From assembly GCA_958403385.1 (NCBI GenBank), contig CATXXC010000002.1, positions 62,001-126,000 on the forward strand: 64,000 nucleotides of DNA, given 5' to 3'. The notes under the pieces were generated by a model that was given only the letters and a program-made list of their open reading frames with translations, was not told where the DNA came from and searched no databases. Of the stretch, positions 1 through 8,765 are shown piece after piece. This DNA is from an uncultured Collinsella sp. (GTDB taxonomy: Bacteria; Actinomycetota; Coriobacteriia; Coriobacteriales; Coriobacteriaceae). Within the stretch, counting starts at the first letter, position 1; each line of letters starts with the position of its first letter. The position numbers and the translations under genes are program-made.

Positions 1-447
1 AACCGTATCATCACCTCGTGCGCGCTCACCAATATGGCGACCGGTGCACTGGTATTTTTGCCGGGCGCCGATTATCCCGTTATGGCGCTGGCGCAGGTGG
101 GCATGCTCTTTGAGCTCGCTGCCGTCTTTGGACGCGGCATTAAACCCGAGCGTGGCTACGAGGTCGCGGGCGTGCTTGCCGGCGGTCTTGTGATCCGCGC
201 GGTCACCCGCGCGCTCGTCAAGCAGACGCCGCATATTGGGTTTGCCGTCAAGGCGCTCACTGCTGCCGCGGGCACCTATGGCATGGGCCGTGCGCTCGTT
301 TCGCTCTACGAGCGCGATGTCGACTACAGCCGTGCCAATGAGGTGGTCACTGCCACGTTTTCCCGCGTTCGCGATCTTGTGACCACGGTCGCGGGCGCTA
401 CCCGTCCTATGGCGTCCTACCAGGACGCATCAGATCTCGCTGCTTAG
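1..447 (+). CDS. DUF697-like membrane protein, 5' end outside window
   Basis: The frame is open from the first base with no stop, so the N-terminus lies outside the window; an internal ATG at 34 is probably not the start. The visible 149 residues form hydrophobic helices rich in Ala, Gly and Leu (around LPGADYPVMALAQVGM and the later AVKALTAAAGTYGMGRAL), the pattern of the DUF697 C-terminal domain found in GTPase-associated membrane proteins. The tail after YERDVDYSRAN is polar and probably cytoplasmic. It ends 10 bases before the radical SAM gene and is probably co-transcribed. The family call is by pattern only and the cellular role is unknown. Confidence 0.65.
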   Translation, partial: NRIITSCALTNMATGALVFLPGADYPVMALAQVGMLFELAAVFGRGIKPERGYEVAGVLAGGLVIRAVTRALVKQTPHIGFAVKALTAAAGTYGMGRALVSLYERDVDYSRANEVVTATFSRVRDLVTTVAGATRPMASYQDASDLAA

Positions 448-457
448 GGGTTTTCCG

Positions 458-2335
458 TTGCGCGTTCCGTACCAAGATTGTTTTCATTTAATTGAGCCGT
501 TGCTCGCCAAGGTCGAGAAGCCGAGCCGCTATATCGATCACGAGTGGGGCACGCTTTCCAAGGCCGATGCCGACTACCGTTGCTGCCTGATCTACCCGGA
601 TGTGTACGAGGTTGGTCTGCCCAACCAGGGCATCGCCATCCTCTACAACATCCTTAACCAGGCCGAGGGCATCTCCTGCGAGCGCGGCTATGTGCCGTGG
701 CCCGATATGGGTGACGCCATGCGCGAGGCGGGCATTCCGCTGCTGTCGCTCGAGGGTGCAGCGCCGGTCGCTTCGTTTGATATCGTCGGCCTGCATGTGC
801 CGCACGAGATGGCGGTGACGAACTTCCTCGAGGCTCTCGACCTCGCTGGCATTCCGCTGTTAGCGGCCGACCGAGGTGAAGACGACCCCATCATCATCGC
901 CGGCGGCCCCTCGGTGTACAACCCCGAGCCGTACGCGGCCTTCTTCGATGCCATCCTCATCGGTGAGGGCGAGGAATCGCTGCTTGAGACCTGCCAGCTG
1001 CATCGCCGCCTGCGTGACGAAGGAGTCCCGCGCGCGCAGATTGTTGAGCAGCTTGCATCCATTGCCGGCAACTACGTGCCGTCACTCTATGAGGTTCGTC
1101 ATGACGAGCCCTGCTCGCCGCATGGCTACACCGTGCCACGTGAGGGCAAGGATGCGCCGACCGTGGTCTACAAGCGCGTCGTCGAGGATTTCGGCGCCAC
1201 GAATCCGCTGTCGCAGTCGTGCGTGCCCTATGCGCAGCTGGTTCACGACCGCCTGTCTATCGAGATCCTGCGCGGCTGCGCCCGCGGCTGTCGTTTTTGC
1301 CAGGCCGGCATGACGTATCGCCCGGTGCGCGAGCGCTCGGCCGACCAGATCGTCTCGTCGGTGATTCAGGGCCTGGAAAAGACTGGCTATGACGAGGTGT
1401 CGCTGACCTCGCTCTCCACGACCGACCACTCCTGCATTCGCGACGTGCTCGGCAGGCTCAACCGTCGCCTGGAGGATACGGGTATTCGCGTGTCTATTCC
1501 GTCGCAGCGCCTGGATTCGTTTGGCGTGGATATGGCCGAGTCGGTCGCCGGCGAAAAGAAGGGCGGCCTGACGTTCGCGCCCGAGGCCGGCAGCCAGCGC
1601 ATGCGCGACATCATTAACAAGAACGTGACCGAGGAGGACCTGGACCGTGCGGCCAAGGCGGCCTTCGAGGCCGGTTGGAACCGCATGAAGCTCTACTTTA
1701 TGATGGGCCTTCCCGGCGAGCGCGATGAGGACATCGTGGCCATCGCCAATCTGGCCGATCACGTGCTGGAGCTCGGTCGTTCCGTGGTGCCCAAGGCTCG
1801 TCGCGGCTCGATTTCGGTGTCGATCTCGGTTTCGGTCTTTATCCCCAAGGCTGCCACGCCGTTCCAGTGGTGCCCGCAGCTCGACTACGACGACGTCAAG
1901 CGTCGCCAGAAGCTGCTTATCACGAGCGTTCGCAACCGTGCCGTCCGCGTGCATTACCACGATGCCGAGACCTCGCTCATCGAGGCCGCGCTTTCCCGCG
2001 CCGGTCGTGACATGACGCCCGTCATCATCGATGCTTGGCGCTCGGGCTCTCGCTTTGACGCCTGGGTAGAGCATTTCTCGCTCGATAACTGGAAGGAAGC
2101 TGCTGCCAAAAACGGCATCGACCTCAATGAGCTCGTGCACCTGCCCTACGAGTTGGACTGGCGCCTGCCGTGGGAGCACGTGAGCCCCGGCTGCACGCGC
2201 GGCTTCCTCGAGCGCGAGTACCGTCGCTCGCTCGAGGGCGTCACGACTCCCGACTGTACCCGCACGTCGTGCACCGGCTGCGGGATCTGCCCCACGCTCC
2301 ACGCCAAGAATGTATTGATGGGTGATCGCGCATGA
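458..2335 (+). CDS. TIGR03960-type radical SAM protein
   Basis: A 625-residue radical SAM protein. The N-terminal 200 residues resemble a B12-binding-like fold (DVYEVGLPNQGIAILYNIL, then an IIAGGPSVYNPEPYA segment). The [4Fe-4S]/SAM motif CxxxCxxC is at residues 274, 278 and 281 (RGCARGCRFCQAG). Four further cysteines near 600, 605, 608 and 611 (CTRTSCTGCGIC) could hold a second cluster. The start is TTG. It overlaps the DUF2344 gene by four bases (ATGA). These two genes are linked or fused in many actinobacteria and Firmicutes, often next to rplU-rpmA as here. The substrate is unknown; an RNA or ribosome role is suggested only by the neighbours. Confidence 0.85.
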   Translation: MRVPYQDCFHLIEPLLAKVEKPSRYIDHEWGTLSKADADYRCCLIYPDVYEVGLPNQGIAILYNILNQAEGISCERGYVPWPDMGDAMREAGIPLLSLEGAAPVASFDIVGLHVPHEMAVTNFLEALDLAGIPLLAADRGEDDPIIIAGGPSVYNPEPYAAFFDAILIGEGEESLLETCQLHRRLRDEGVPRAQIVEQLASIAGNYVPSLYEVRHDEPCSPHGYTVPREGKDAPTVVYKRVVEDFGATNPLSQSCVPYAQLVHDRLSIEILRGCARGCRFCQAGMTYRPVRERSADQIVSSVIQGLEKTGYDEVSLTSLSTTDHSCIRDVLGRLNRRLEDTGIRVSIPSQRLDSFGVDMAESVAGEKKGGLTFAPEAGSQRMRDIINKNVTEEDLDRAAKAAFEAGWNRMKLYFMMGLPGERDEDIVAIANLADHVLELGRSVVPKARRGSISVSISVSVFIPKAATPFQWCPQLDYDDVKRRQKLLITSVRNRAVRVHYHDAETSLIEAALSRAGRDMTPVIIDAWRSGSRFDAWVEHFSLDNWKEAAAKNGIDLNELVHLPYELDWRLPWEHVSPGCTRGFLEREYRRSLEGVTTPDCTRTSCTGCGICPTLHAKNVLMGDRA

Positions 2336-3144
2336 GTGAGCGCCTGACCGACAACCCCTCGCTCTTTAGACTTCGTGTTCGCTATGGCAAGCGCGATCGC
2401 CTTAAGTACCTGGGCCATCTCGAAGTAATCCATACCATTGAGCGCATCGTGCGCCGTGCGGGACTTCCCTATGCCGTCACGCAGGGCTTCTCTCCGCACA
2501 TGCGCGTGGGCTTCTCTTCGGCGCTGCCGGTGGGTACGTCGTCGACCTGCGAGTGGTATGACCTGTTTATGACCGAGTTCGTGGCGCTCGACGAGGCGTT
2601 TGGGCGCCTGGCTGCGGCGTCTCCGGCCGATCTGGCGCCCATCGAGGCGGCGTACATCGACGTGCGCACGCCGGCGTTGACGGCGCAGCTCACGCGCCTG
2701 TCGTATCGCATCGACCTGCACTTGGATCCCGAGGCGCCCGTAAGCGCCGACGAGGTGCGTCGTGCGATCGACACGCTGCGCGCGGGCCACGGCATCGACT
2801 ACGCGCGCGGCAAAAAGAGCAAGCGCTTGGATTTGGATCACACGCTCGTGGGCTATGAGCTCACGGCGGGGGAGCGCCCGGACCATTTGGTGCTCATGCT
2901 CGACACCCATGCCGACAACGAGGGCTCCATGCGTCCGGAAATTTTGCTTTCTGCTGCTGATGTTTTGTTGCAGGGCTTGACCCCGGGCGTGGATGCACCT
3001 ATTGTTTCCACCGGTATGCAAGACCTCGTGACCATCTGCTCCTACGATGTCGAGCGTCAGAATCAAGCATGCGAGGACGACGAGGGCCGACTCGTCAGCC
3101 CCATACCTGTGCGAACTTGTGGATTTGCTCCACATACTCGTTGA
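2332..3144 (+). CDS. DUF2344 (TIGR03936) protein, partner of the radical SAM gene
   Basis: A 270-residue protein beginning with the family's typical N-terminus (FRLRVRYGKRDRLKYLGHLE) followed by a basic segment, AVTQGFSPHMRVGFSSALPVG. In many genomes this domain is fused to the C-terminus of the preceding radical SAM protein; here it is separate but translationally coupled through an ATGA overlap. The last ~20 residues overlap the rplU promoter region. No catalytic residues are recognised and no function is assigned beyond acting with its upstream neighbour. Confidence 0.8.
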   Translation: MSERLTDNPSLFRLRVRYGKRDRLKYLGHLEVIHTIERIVRRAGLPYAVTQGFSPHMRVGFSSALPVGTSSTCEWYDLFMTEFVALDEAFGRLAAASPADLAPIEAAYIDVRTPALTAQLTRLSYRIDLHLDPEAPVSADEVRRAIDTLRAGHGIDYARGKKSKRLDLDHTLVGYELTAGERPDHLVLMLDTHADNEGSMRPEILLSAADVLLQGLTPGVDAPIVSTGMQDLVTICSYDVERQNQACEDDEGRLVSPIPVRTCGFAPHTR

Positions 3145-3169
3145 CGGGGGTATTTTCGCCTGCTACTAT
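3141..3169 (+). promoter_or_regulatory. Promoter of rplU-rpmA
   Basis: A -35 element TTGACG (3141-3146) and a -10 element TACTAT (3164-3169) are separated by 17 bases, and TGC just before the -10 also fits an extended -10. The predicted transcript starts near 3176, about 36 bases before rplU. The -35 overlaps the stop codon of the DUF2344 gene. Confidence 0.75.
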
Positions 3170-3211
3170 ATTCGGCTGTTGCACTAACTGATGCATGAAG
3201 GGCAAGTAAAC

Positions 3212-3586
3212 ATGTACGCAATCGTTAACACGGGCGGCAAGCAGTACAAGGTCGCCACCGACGATGTCATCACCGTCGAGAAGATCGAGGGCAATGAGGG
3301 CGACAAGGTCACCCTGCCGGTTATCTTCCTCAACGATGGTAAGAAGATCGTCACCGATCCCGACAAGCTGGCCAAGGCCAAGGTTACCGCTCAGATCGTT
3401 GAGCAGTTCAAGGGCGAGAAGCAGCTGGTCTTCAAGTTCCACAAGCGCAAGCGCTATCGTCGTCTGAAGGGTCACCGTCAGCAGCTCACCAAGCTGAAGA
3501 TCGTGAAGGTTCAGGCTACCTCCCGCGCCAAGAAGGCTGTCAAGGCAGAGGCTGAGGCTGTTGCCGAGGCTCCCGTCGCCGAGTAG
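3212..3586 (+). CDS. rplU: 50S ribosomal protein L21
   Basis: L21 binds 23S rRNA in the large subunit. The 124-residue product opens with MYAIVNTGGKQYKVA, the hallmark of the family, and carries the basic KFHKRKRYRRLKGHRQ segment near residue 75-90. The ATG at 3212 is chosen over an in-frame ATG at 3191 because it has AAGGG about 9 bases upstream and matches the universal L21 start. Bacterial L21 is usually about 103 residues; the extra ~20 here are an Ala/Glu-rich tail (KAEAEAVAEAPVAE). Followed 33 bases later by rpmA, the usual pairing. Confidence 0.97.
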   Translation: MYAIVNTGGKQYKVATDDVITVEKIEGNEGDKVTLPVIFLNDGKKIVTDPDKLAKAKVTAQIVEQFKGEKQLVFKFHKRKRYRRLKGHRQQLTKLKIVKVQATSRAKKAVKAEAEAVAEAPVAE

Positions 3587-3619
3587 ATTACACTCGTAAC
3601 GAAAGAGTAGGTATACACA

Positions 3620-3877
3620 ATGGCACACAAAAAAGGACTCGGTTCCTCCCGTAATGGCCGTGACTCCCGCGGTCAGCGCCTTGGCACGAAGCGCTATGCC
3701 GGCCAGACGGTAACCACGGGCACGATTCTCGTCCGTCAGCACGGCACGCACATCCACCCGGGTGAGAACGTTGGCCGTGGTAAGGACGACACGCTGTTCG
3801 CGCTGGTCGACGGTACCGTTGAGTTCCACAAGGGTATCAAGCACAGGGTTAGCGTACGCCCGCTCGCGAACGCGTAA
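3620..3877 (+). CDS. rpmA: 50S ribosomal protein L27
   Basis: L27 reaches the peptidyl transferase centre with its N-terminal tail. This 85-residue protein begins MAHKKGLGSSRNGRDS, so no cleavable N-terminal extension of the Firmicutes type is present. The family motif GTILVRQHGTHIHPGENVG is intact. It lies between rplU and a strong terminator, so rplU-rpmA form one transcription unit. Confidence 0.97.
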   Translation: MAHKKGLGSSRNGRDSRGQRLGTKRYAGQTVTTGTILVRQHGTHIHPGENVGRGKDDTLFALVDGTVEFHKGIKHRVSVRPLANA

Positions 3878-3902
3878 TTCACCCTTCATAGAGCACATAT
3901 GT

Positions 3903-3946
3903 GGGAGGCACTTGAGTTTTAGGATTCAAGGGTCTCCCTCTTTTTT
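3903..3946 (+). terminator. Intrinsic terminator after rpmA
   Basis: GGGAG (3903-3907) and CTTGA (3911-3915) pair with TCAAG (3926-3930) and CTCCC (3934-3938), followed by a T-rich run ending in six T (3941-3946). The obg ribosome binding site starts three bases later. Confidence 0.8.
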
Positions 3947-3962
3947 GTAGGAGGCGATTCTG

Positions 3963-5429
3963 TTGTCACAGTTCACCGATATCAGCCGCATTAACGTGTG
4001 CGGCGGCGACGGCGGAGCCGGATGCATGTCGTTTAGGCGCGAGGCATTTGTCCCCAAGGGCGGCCCCGATGGCGGCGACGGCGGTCGTGGCGGCAATGTC
4101 GTCATCCAGGCCGATGCTCAGCTGTCTTCGCTGATCGATTACCGCTTTAAGCATCACTTTCGCGCCGAGCGCGGCACGCACGGGCAGGGTGCCCGTCGTA
4201 ACGGCAAGAGCGGCGAGGACCTGATTCTCAAGGTCCCTATGGGTACCGTGGTGCGCGAGCTCGATCCCGAGACGCAGACCCCGATGTTTGAGATTGCCGA
4301 CCTGGTGCACGACGGCGAGCGCGTCGTCGTGGCGCCCGGCGGTGCCGGCGGTCTGGGCAACACGCACTTTGTGACGTCGGTGCGTCGCGCTCCGGCCTTT
4401 GCCCAGTTGGGCGAACCGGCCGAGGAGCACTGGATCGAGCTCGAGATGAAGCTTATGGCCGATGCCGCGCTCGTGGGCTTTCCCTCCGTGGGTAAGTCAT
4501 CGCTCATCGCGCGCATGAGTGCCGCCCGTCCCAAGATTGCTGACTACCCGTTTACCACGCTCGTGCCGAACCTCGGCATGGTGCGTGCCGGTGAATATTC
4601 TTACGTCGTTGCCGACGTCCCCGGTCTTATCGAAGGCGCGAGCGAGGGTAAGGGCCTGGGTCACCAGTTCCTGCGCCACATTGAGCGTACGGCCCTGATC
4701 ATGCACGTCGTCGACATGACGGGTGGTTTTGAGGATCGCGATCCGGTCGAGGATTACCACATCATCAACCGCGAGCTCGAGCAGTATGGCGCCGAGCTTT
4801 CGGAGCGTCCGCAGATCGTCGTTGCCAACAAGTGCGATGCGCCGGGCACGGCCGACAAGATTGCCGACCTCAAGCGCGCAGCGCTCGACGATGGACATAT
4901 GTTCTTTGCCGTGTCTGCCGTGACGGGCGCCGGCCTCAACACGCTGATGCTTGCCGTGGGCGAGCAGGTGGCTAAGCTGCGCGCCGAGTTGGCTGTCTCG
5001 GATGAGCCGGTCGTTCTGCGCGACGATGAGTGGGAGCGCCGTCGCCTGCAGCGTGAGAAGCGTTTCCGCATTGTTCAGGAAGAGCCCGGTGCCTTCCGCG
5101 TGGTCGGTCGTGCCATTGAGCGTATGGTCATCCAGACCGACTGGGAAAACGAGGAAGCCGTCATTTACCTGCAGCATAAGTTTGCGCGTATGGGTGTTGA
5201 CGACGCGCTCGAGATGGCCGGTTGCCGTGCGGGCGACGAGGTCCGCATTTGCCAGCGCGCCTTTGACTTTGAGGGCGCCGAGGACTTCTCGGAGTACGAG
5301 GAGCTCGAGGATGCTGGCGAGGACGTTGCCGTTGAAGCCATTGACGTGGCCGATGCTGCGGATGAGGGAGTCGAGGTTGTCGATGCGGCGGATGCCGCGG
5401 GCGATACCGAGACACCGGAGGGCGAGTAA
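3963..5429 (+). CDS. obg: GTPase Obg
   Basis: Obg is a ribosome-associated GTPase acting in late 50S assembly and stress control. The 488-residue protein has the glycine-rich Obg fold at 1-160 (VCGGDGGAGCMSFRREAF), then the G domain with G1 GFPSVGKSS near 171, G3 DVPGLIEGA, and G4 NKCD, then an OCT domain near 350-430. The last ~55 residues are strongly acidic and Ala/Val-rich, longer than in B. subtilis Obg. The start is TTG with AGGAGG eight bases upstream. It lies 16 bases after the rpmA terminator with no clear promoter between, so expression may depend on read-through. Confidence 0.96.
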   Translation: MSQFTDISRINVCGGDGGAGCMSFRREAFVPKGGPDGGDGGRGGNVVIQADAQLSSLIDYRFKHHFRAERGTHGQGARRNGKSGEDLILKVPMGTVVRELDPETQTPMFEIADLVHDGERVVVAPGGAGGLGNTHFVTSVRRAPAFAQLGEPAEEHWIELEMKLMADAALVGFPSVGKSSLIARMSAARPKIADYPFTTLVPNLGMVRAGEYSYVVADVPGLIEGASEGKGLGHQFLRHIERTALIMHVVDMTGGFEDRDPVEDYHIINRELEQYGAELSERPQIVVANKCDAPGTADKIADLKRAALDDGHMFFAVSAVTGAGLNTLMLAVGEQVAKLRAELAVSDEPVVLRDDEWERRRLQREKRFRIVQEEPGAFRVVGRAIERMVIQTDWENEEAVIYLQHKFARMGVDDALEMAGCRAGDEVRICQRAFDFEGAEDFSEYEELEDAGEDVAVEAIDVADAADEGVEVVDAADAAGDTETPEGE

Positions 5430-5432
5430 GCC

Positions 5433-6110
5433 ATGTCGCTGCGCGGTGGAATCGGTCTGCCCGAGCTTCCTCTAGAGGACGGGCAGGAGTTTAGGCTCGG
5501 CATTATGGGTGGCACCTTTGATCCCATCCATTACGGGCACCTGGTGACCGCCGAGCAGGCGCGCGAGTCGCTCGACTTGGACGCTGTGCTCTTTATGCCG
5601 GCGGGTTCTCCTGCCTTTAAGCTTGACAAGCCGGTGACGCCTGCCGAGGACCGTTATGCCATGACGGTCCTCGCCACCGCCGCGAACCCGGCTTTTTTGG
5701 CGAGCCGGTTCGAGATCGACCGCCCGGGCGTAACCTATACGGCCGATACGCTTCATGCCCTTCGCGACTTTTACCCGCCGCAGGTAAAGCTCTACTTTAT
5801 TACGGGCGCCGACGCGATCATCGATATCGTGACCTGGCATGATGCCGAACGAATCGCTGAGCTTGCTACCTTTATTGCGGCGACACGACCGGGCTTTGAT
5901 ATCGATACGGCGCGTGCCCGAATCAAAGAGTCGGGGCTGCCGTTCGACGTGCGCTATATTCAGATTCCAGCGTTGGCGATCAGCTCGACGAACATTCGTA
6001 AGCGAGTTGCCCGCGGTATGAGCGTGCGCTATCTTACGAGCGAGTCCGTGCTCGGCTACATTCGCAAACGCAGGCTATATGCCGATTTGGGCCAAGAAGA
6101 TTTTGAGTGA
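5433..6110 (+). CDS. nadD: Nicotinate-nucleotide adenylyltransferase
   Basis: NadD adenylates nicotinate mononucleotide to deamido-NAD in NAD synthesis. The nucleotidyltransferase motif GGTFDPIHYGHL begins near residue 28, and the second signature ISSTNIRKRVARG lies near 186-198. At 225 residues it is slightly longer than usual because of about 20 extra N-terminal residues; the ATG three bases after obg is the only good start. The order obg-nadD-yqeK-rsfS is conserved in Gram-positive bacteria. Confidence 0.95.
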   Translation: MSLRGGIGLPELPLEDGQEFRLGIMGGTFDPIHYGHLVTAEQARESLDLDAVLFMPAGSPAFKLDKPVTPAEDRYAMTVLATAANPAFLASRFEIDRPGVTYTADTLHALRDFYPPQVKLYFITGADAIIDIVTWHDAERIAELATFIAATRPGFDIDTARARIKESGLPFDVRYIQIPALAISSTNIRKRVARGMSVRYLTSESVLGYIRKRRLYADLGQEDFE

Positions 6111-6122
6111 TGGGGGTCTACG

Positions 6123-6731
6123 TTGTCGGTAGAGGATCAGTTTGAGGGCGATGAGCGCGCGCTGCTCAAGCGCATTCAAGAGCTGCTTGATGTTCGCATG
6201 AAGGATAAGCGCAAGCGCTATGTGCATTCGCTGGGTGTTGCCGAGACCGCACTTCATCTGGCCGAGGTCTACGGCGTTGACCGCTTTGATGCCGCTGCCG
6301 CCGGCCTGATCCATGACTGGGACAAAGTGCTCTCCGACGATGAGCTGGTCACGCGCGCTCTGCATTACGGCATTAAGATTGCCGGCTCTCCTTCCGCCGC
6401 GACGCCGCTTTTGCATGGCCCTGTTGCCGCCTATGAACTTCCGCAGCTTTTTCCCGAGCTGTCGCCGGCGGTCTTTCAGGCTGTCGACCGTCACACCGTG
6501 GGCGCTTGCGACATGACGCCGCTCGATATGGTGGTCTTTGTGGCTGATGCCATCGAACCCAACCGCCACGGCGATTATGCCCATGCGCTGCGCAAGATGG
6601 TGGGGGAGTCGACGCTCGATGAGTTGTTCTTCTCCTGTTTTGCGCAGGGTCTGGTCTATGTGATCCAGTCCGGGCGCTATCTTTATCCCACGGCTATTAC
6701 GATTTACAACCATTACGCCCAGCTGCGCTAG
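6123..6731 (+). CDS. yqeK: HD-domain hydrolase YqeK (probable Ap4A hydrolase)
   Basis: A 202-residue HD-superfamily protein. The metal-binding residues are visible as RYVHSLGVAETA (His) and GLIHDWDK (HD), with more His residues at LLHGPVAA and VDRHTVG. YqeK proteins in Firmicutes hydrolyse diadenosine tetraphosphate symmetrically; that activity is inferred from the family and position. The TTG start has GGGGG upstream, and the gene follows nadD by 12 bases. Confidence 0.88.
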   Translation: MSVEDQFEGDERALLKRIQELLDVRMKDKRKRYVHSLGVAETALHLAEVYGVDRFDAAAAGLIHDWDKVLSDDELVTRALHYGIKIAGSPSAATPLLHGPVAAYELPQLFPELSPAVFQAVDRHTVGACDMTPLDMVVFVADAIEPNRHGDYAHALRKMVGESTLDELFFSCFAQGLVYVIQSGRYLYPTAITIYNHYAQLR

Positions 6732-6758
6732 CTCGGGCTGTCTAGAAAGAGGTATTCC

Positions 6759-7214
6759 ATGGCCGACGAGACCATGACCGACGAGCAGATTCTTGAAGGC
6801 GTGGAGCACAAGAGCTTCGCCGCCACGTCCGACCGCACTGCCGCCTCGCTGTCCGCGAGCGGTGTCGCCGCCGAGGATGTCGCCCGCGCCGCCGCGCAGG
6901 CCGCCTACGACAAGAAGGGCGAGGACGTTCAGGTGCTCGACCTGACCGAGCTTTCCGATGTGTGCGACTACTTTGTGCTTGCCACCGGTGCCAACAACCG
7001 CCAGGTCGATTCAATTGTCGACGAGATCGAGGAGAAGGTCGCCGAGGCTTGCGGCGAGCATCCGTTCTCCATCGAGGGCCGCGAGCAGAAGACTTGGATG
7101 CTCATGGACTACGGTTCGGTTGTCGTCCACGTCTTCACTCCCGAAGCCCGCGACTTCTACCGCCTCGAGAAACTCTGGGGAGACGCCCCCCAGCTCCCCC
7201 TCAATCTCCTCTAG
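6759..7214 (+). CDS. rsfS: Ribosomal silencing factor RsfS
   Basis: RsfS binds L14 and blocks joining of the two ribosomal subunits when nutrients are short. The core runs from about residue 48 and includes VLDLTELSDVCDYFVLATG and TWMLMDYGSVVVHVFTPEAR, both highly conserved. At 151 residues the protein is longer than the usual ~110-120 because of an N-terminal extension of about 45 residues rich in Asp, Glu and Ala. The ATG has AAAGAGG upstream, supporting that long form. Last gene of the obg-nadD-yqeK-rsfS run. Confidence 0.94.
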   Translation: MADETMTDEQILEGVEHKSFAATSDRTAASLSASGVAAEDVARAAAQAAYDKKGEDVQVLDLTELSDVCDYFVLATGANNRQVDSIVDEIEEKVAEACGEHPFSIEGREQKTWMLMDYGSVVVHVFTPEARDFYRLEKLWGDAPQLPLNLL

Positions 7215-7255
7215 TAGCTCATTTGAGACGGGGTTTAGCTACCCTCACGCATATC

Positions 7256-7298
7256 GCCGGGCAGGTGCGGTTTTCCGCACCTGCCCGGCTTTCTTTTT
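7256..7298 (+). terminator. Terminator after rsfS
   Basis: A perfect 15-bp stem: 7256-7270 pairs with 7275-7289 around a TTTT loop, followed by TTTCTTTTT. It closes the obg-rsfS unit and faces the convergent dinB gene. Confidence 0.9.
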
Positions 7299-7310
7299 GC
7301 CCAAAGGCGG

Positions 7311-8564
7311 TTAATCGTTGAAGCGGGATTGGCGGCCGAAGGAAAGGGCGGTGTCGCCGAATTTGTCTCGGACGGCGTCGATGGCGACGGAGAGGTCGCG
7401 GCGGTCGCTGGATTGGGCTCCGCGGTCATCGATCTCGCAGAACAGGTCAGTCTGGATGCCGCCTCGGTGGTCGAAGTCGCTCATGCCGATGCCCGCTAAG
7501 CGAACATGCATGCCTTCCTGCCAGATGTTGTCGAGCAGTTCGAGTGCAACCGCCACGAAGATGTTCTCATCGTCGGTCGGATGAGGCAGCCGGCGCTGTG
7601 CCGTACGCCCGCTGCCATACGAATACTTAAGCTTGAGCGTTACCGTGGCACCTGTCAGCCCTTGACGGCGCAGGCGGCGTCCCACTGACTCTCCCAACAG
7701 CGCAATCGCCGCCTCAATATCCCCGCGCTCAGTCAAATCTTTCGCAAAGGTGCGTTCATTGCTGACCGACTTGACCTCGCGCTCTTCATCGAGACTCGTG
7801 ACTTCGGAGATTTCGAGTCCCAGCGCACGCTGGCGCATGCGTTCGCCGTTGACGCCAAAAATAGAGGCCAAGGTGGATTCTGGTGCACGTGATAGTTCGC
7901 CGAGGGTGTAGATGCGCATGAGGCGCAGTCGCTCCTCGGCCGAGCGTCCGATGCCGCTCATGGCAGATACCGGCAGCGTGGCCAAAAAGCGCTGCTCGGT
8001 TCCGGGGCGCACAATCGTCAATCCAAACGGCTTGTCACGCTCGCTTGCGATCTTTGCGACCGTCTTGTTGCAGCCCACGCCAATGGAACAGGTCACTCCC
8101 AGTCCTGCCACGCGGTCGCTTATACGTCGCGCAACCAGCAGCGGGTCTTCGGGCGCAAAGCGACCCGGTGTGATATCGATAAAGGCTTCGTCGATGGATA
8201 CGCGCTCCACGCGCGGCGTCTCCTCGGCAAGAATCGCCATGACCTGCGCGCTGACCTCGCGGTAACGATCAAAGTGCCCGTGTGTCCAAATGGCTTGCGG
8301 GCACAAGCGCCGCGCCTCGGCCGAGGCCATGGCAGAGTGCACGCCAAAGCGACGCGCCTCATACGAACACGTGGACACGACGCCACGCGAATCGGCGTCT
8401 CCGCCCACGATGAGCGGCTTTCCGCGCCATTCGGGATGATCGAGCATCTCCACGCTCGCAAAAAACGCATCGAGGTCCATCAGGCCCACCGCCGGACCCG
8501 TCCAGGGAGGCGGCGTGACGCCCATGGCATCCTCATAACCGTATGTATGTTCGCGTCTTTCCAT
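7311..8564 (-). CDS. dinB: DNA polymerase IV (Y-family)
   Basis: Error-prone translesion polymerase. The 417-residue protein has the Y-family palm motifs GLMDLDAFFASVE near residue 27 and SIDEAFIDI near 123, the two carboxylate sites, followed by fingers, thumb and little-finger regions. QTDLF near residue 385 fits the QxxLF clamp-binding pentapeptide. It is the only gene in the first 35 kb on the minus strand. A TATACT hexamer ends seven bases before the ATG and no Shine-Dalgarno is seen, so the mRNA may be leaderless. A LexA box was not recognised. Confidence 0.95.
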   Translation of the reverse strand: MERREHTYGYEDAMGVTPPPWTGPAVGLMDLDAFFASVEMLDHPEWRGKPLIVGGDADSRGVVSTCSYEARRFGVHSAMASAEARRLCPQAIWTHGHFDRYREVSAQVMAILAEETPRVERVSIDEAFIDITPGRFAPEDPLLVARRISDRVAGLGVTCSIGVGCNKTVAKIASERDKPFGLTIVRPGTEQRFLATLPVSAMSGIGRSAEERLRLMRIYTLGELSRAPESTLASIFGVNGERMRQRALGLEISEVTSLDEEREVKSVSNERTFAKDLTERGDIEAAIALLGESVGRRLRRQGLTGATVTLKLKYSYGSGRTAQRRLPHPTDDENIFVAVALELLDNIWQEGMHVRLAGIGMSDFDHRGGIQTDLFCEIDDRGAQSSDRRDLSVAIDAVRDKFGDTALSFGRQSRFND

Positions 8565-8570
8565 GTCATG

Positions 8571-8576
8571 AGTATA
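8571..8576 (-). promoter_or_regulatory. Possible -10 of dinB, leaderless arrangement
   Basis: Read on the minus strand, TATACT ends seven bases before the dinB ATG (8564), which would place the transcript start at the start codon. No convincing -35 was found, so this is tentative. Confidence 0.4.
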
Positions 8577-8680
8577 CCGCGCAGCTCATGTGGGGTGCGT
8601 GTATGTGCTTGCAAATCCCGAATTCTTGTCTAAGATATGGATTTGCCCTCGACTACACCGAAGAAGTTGGTCTCACGGAC

Positions 8681-8709
8681 TTCACCTGCCCGCGTCGATG
8701 GCGTATTAT
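8681..8709 (+). promoter_or_regulatory. Promoter of the rpsP operon
   Basis: TTCACC (8681-8686) and TATTAT (8704-8709) are separated by 17 bases. The predicted start near 8716 gives a leader of about 50 bases before rpsP. Confidence 0.55.
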
Positions 8710-8765
8710 GTTCAACTGTTTGTTTGTAGTTGCAGCCTAAAGCTGCTTGGTTGGAGGAGTTTCCT

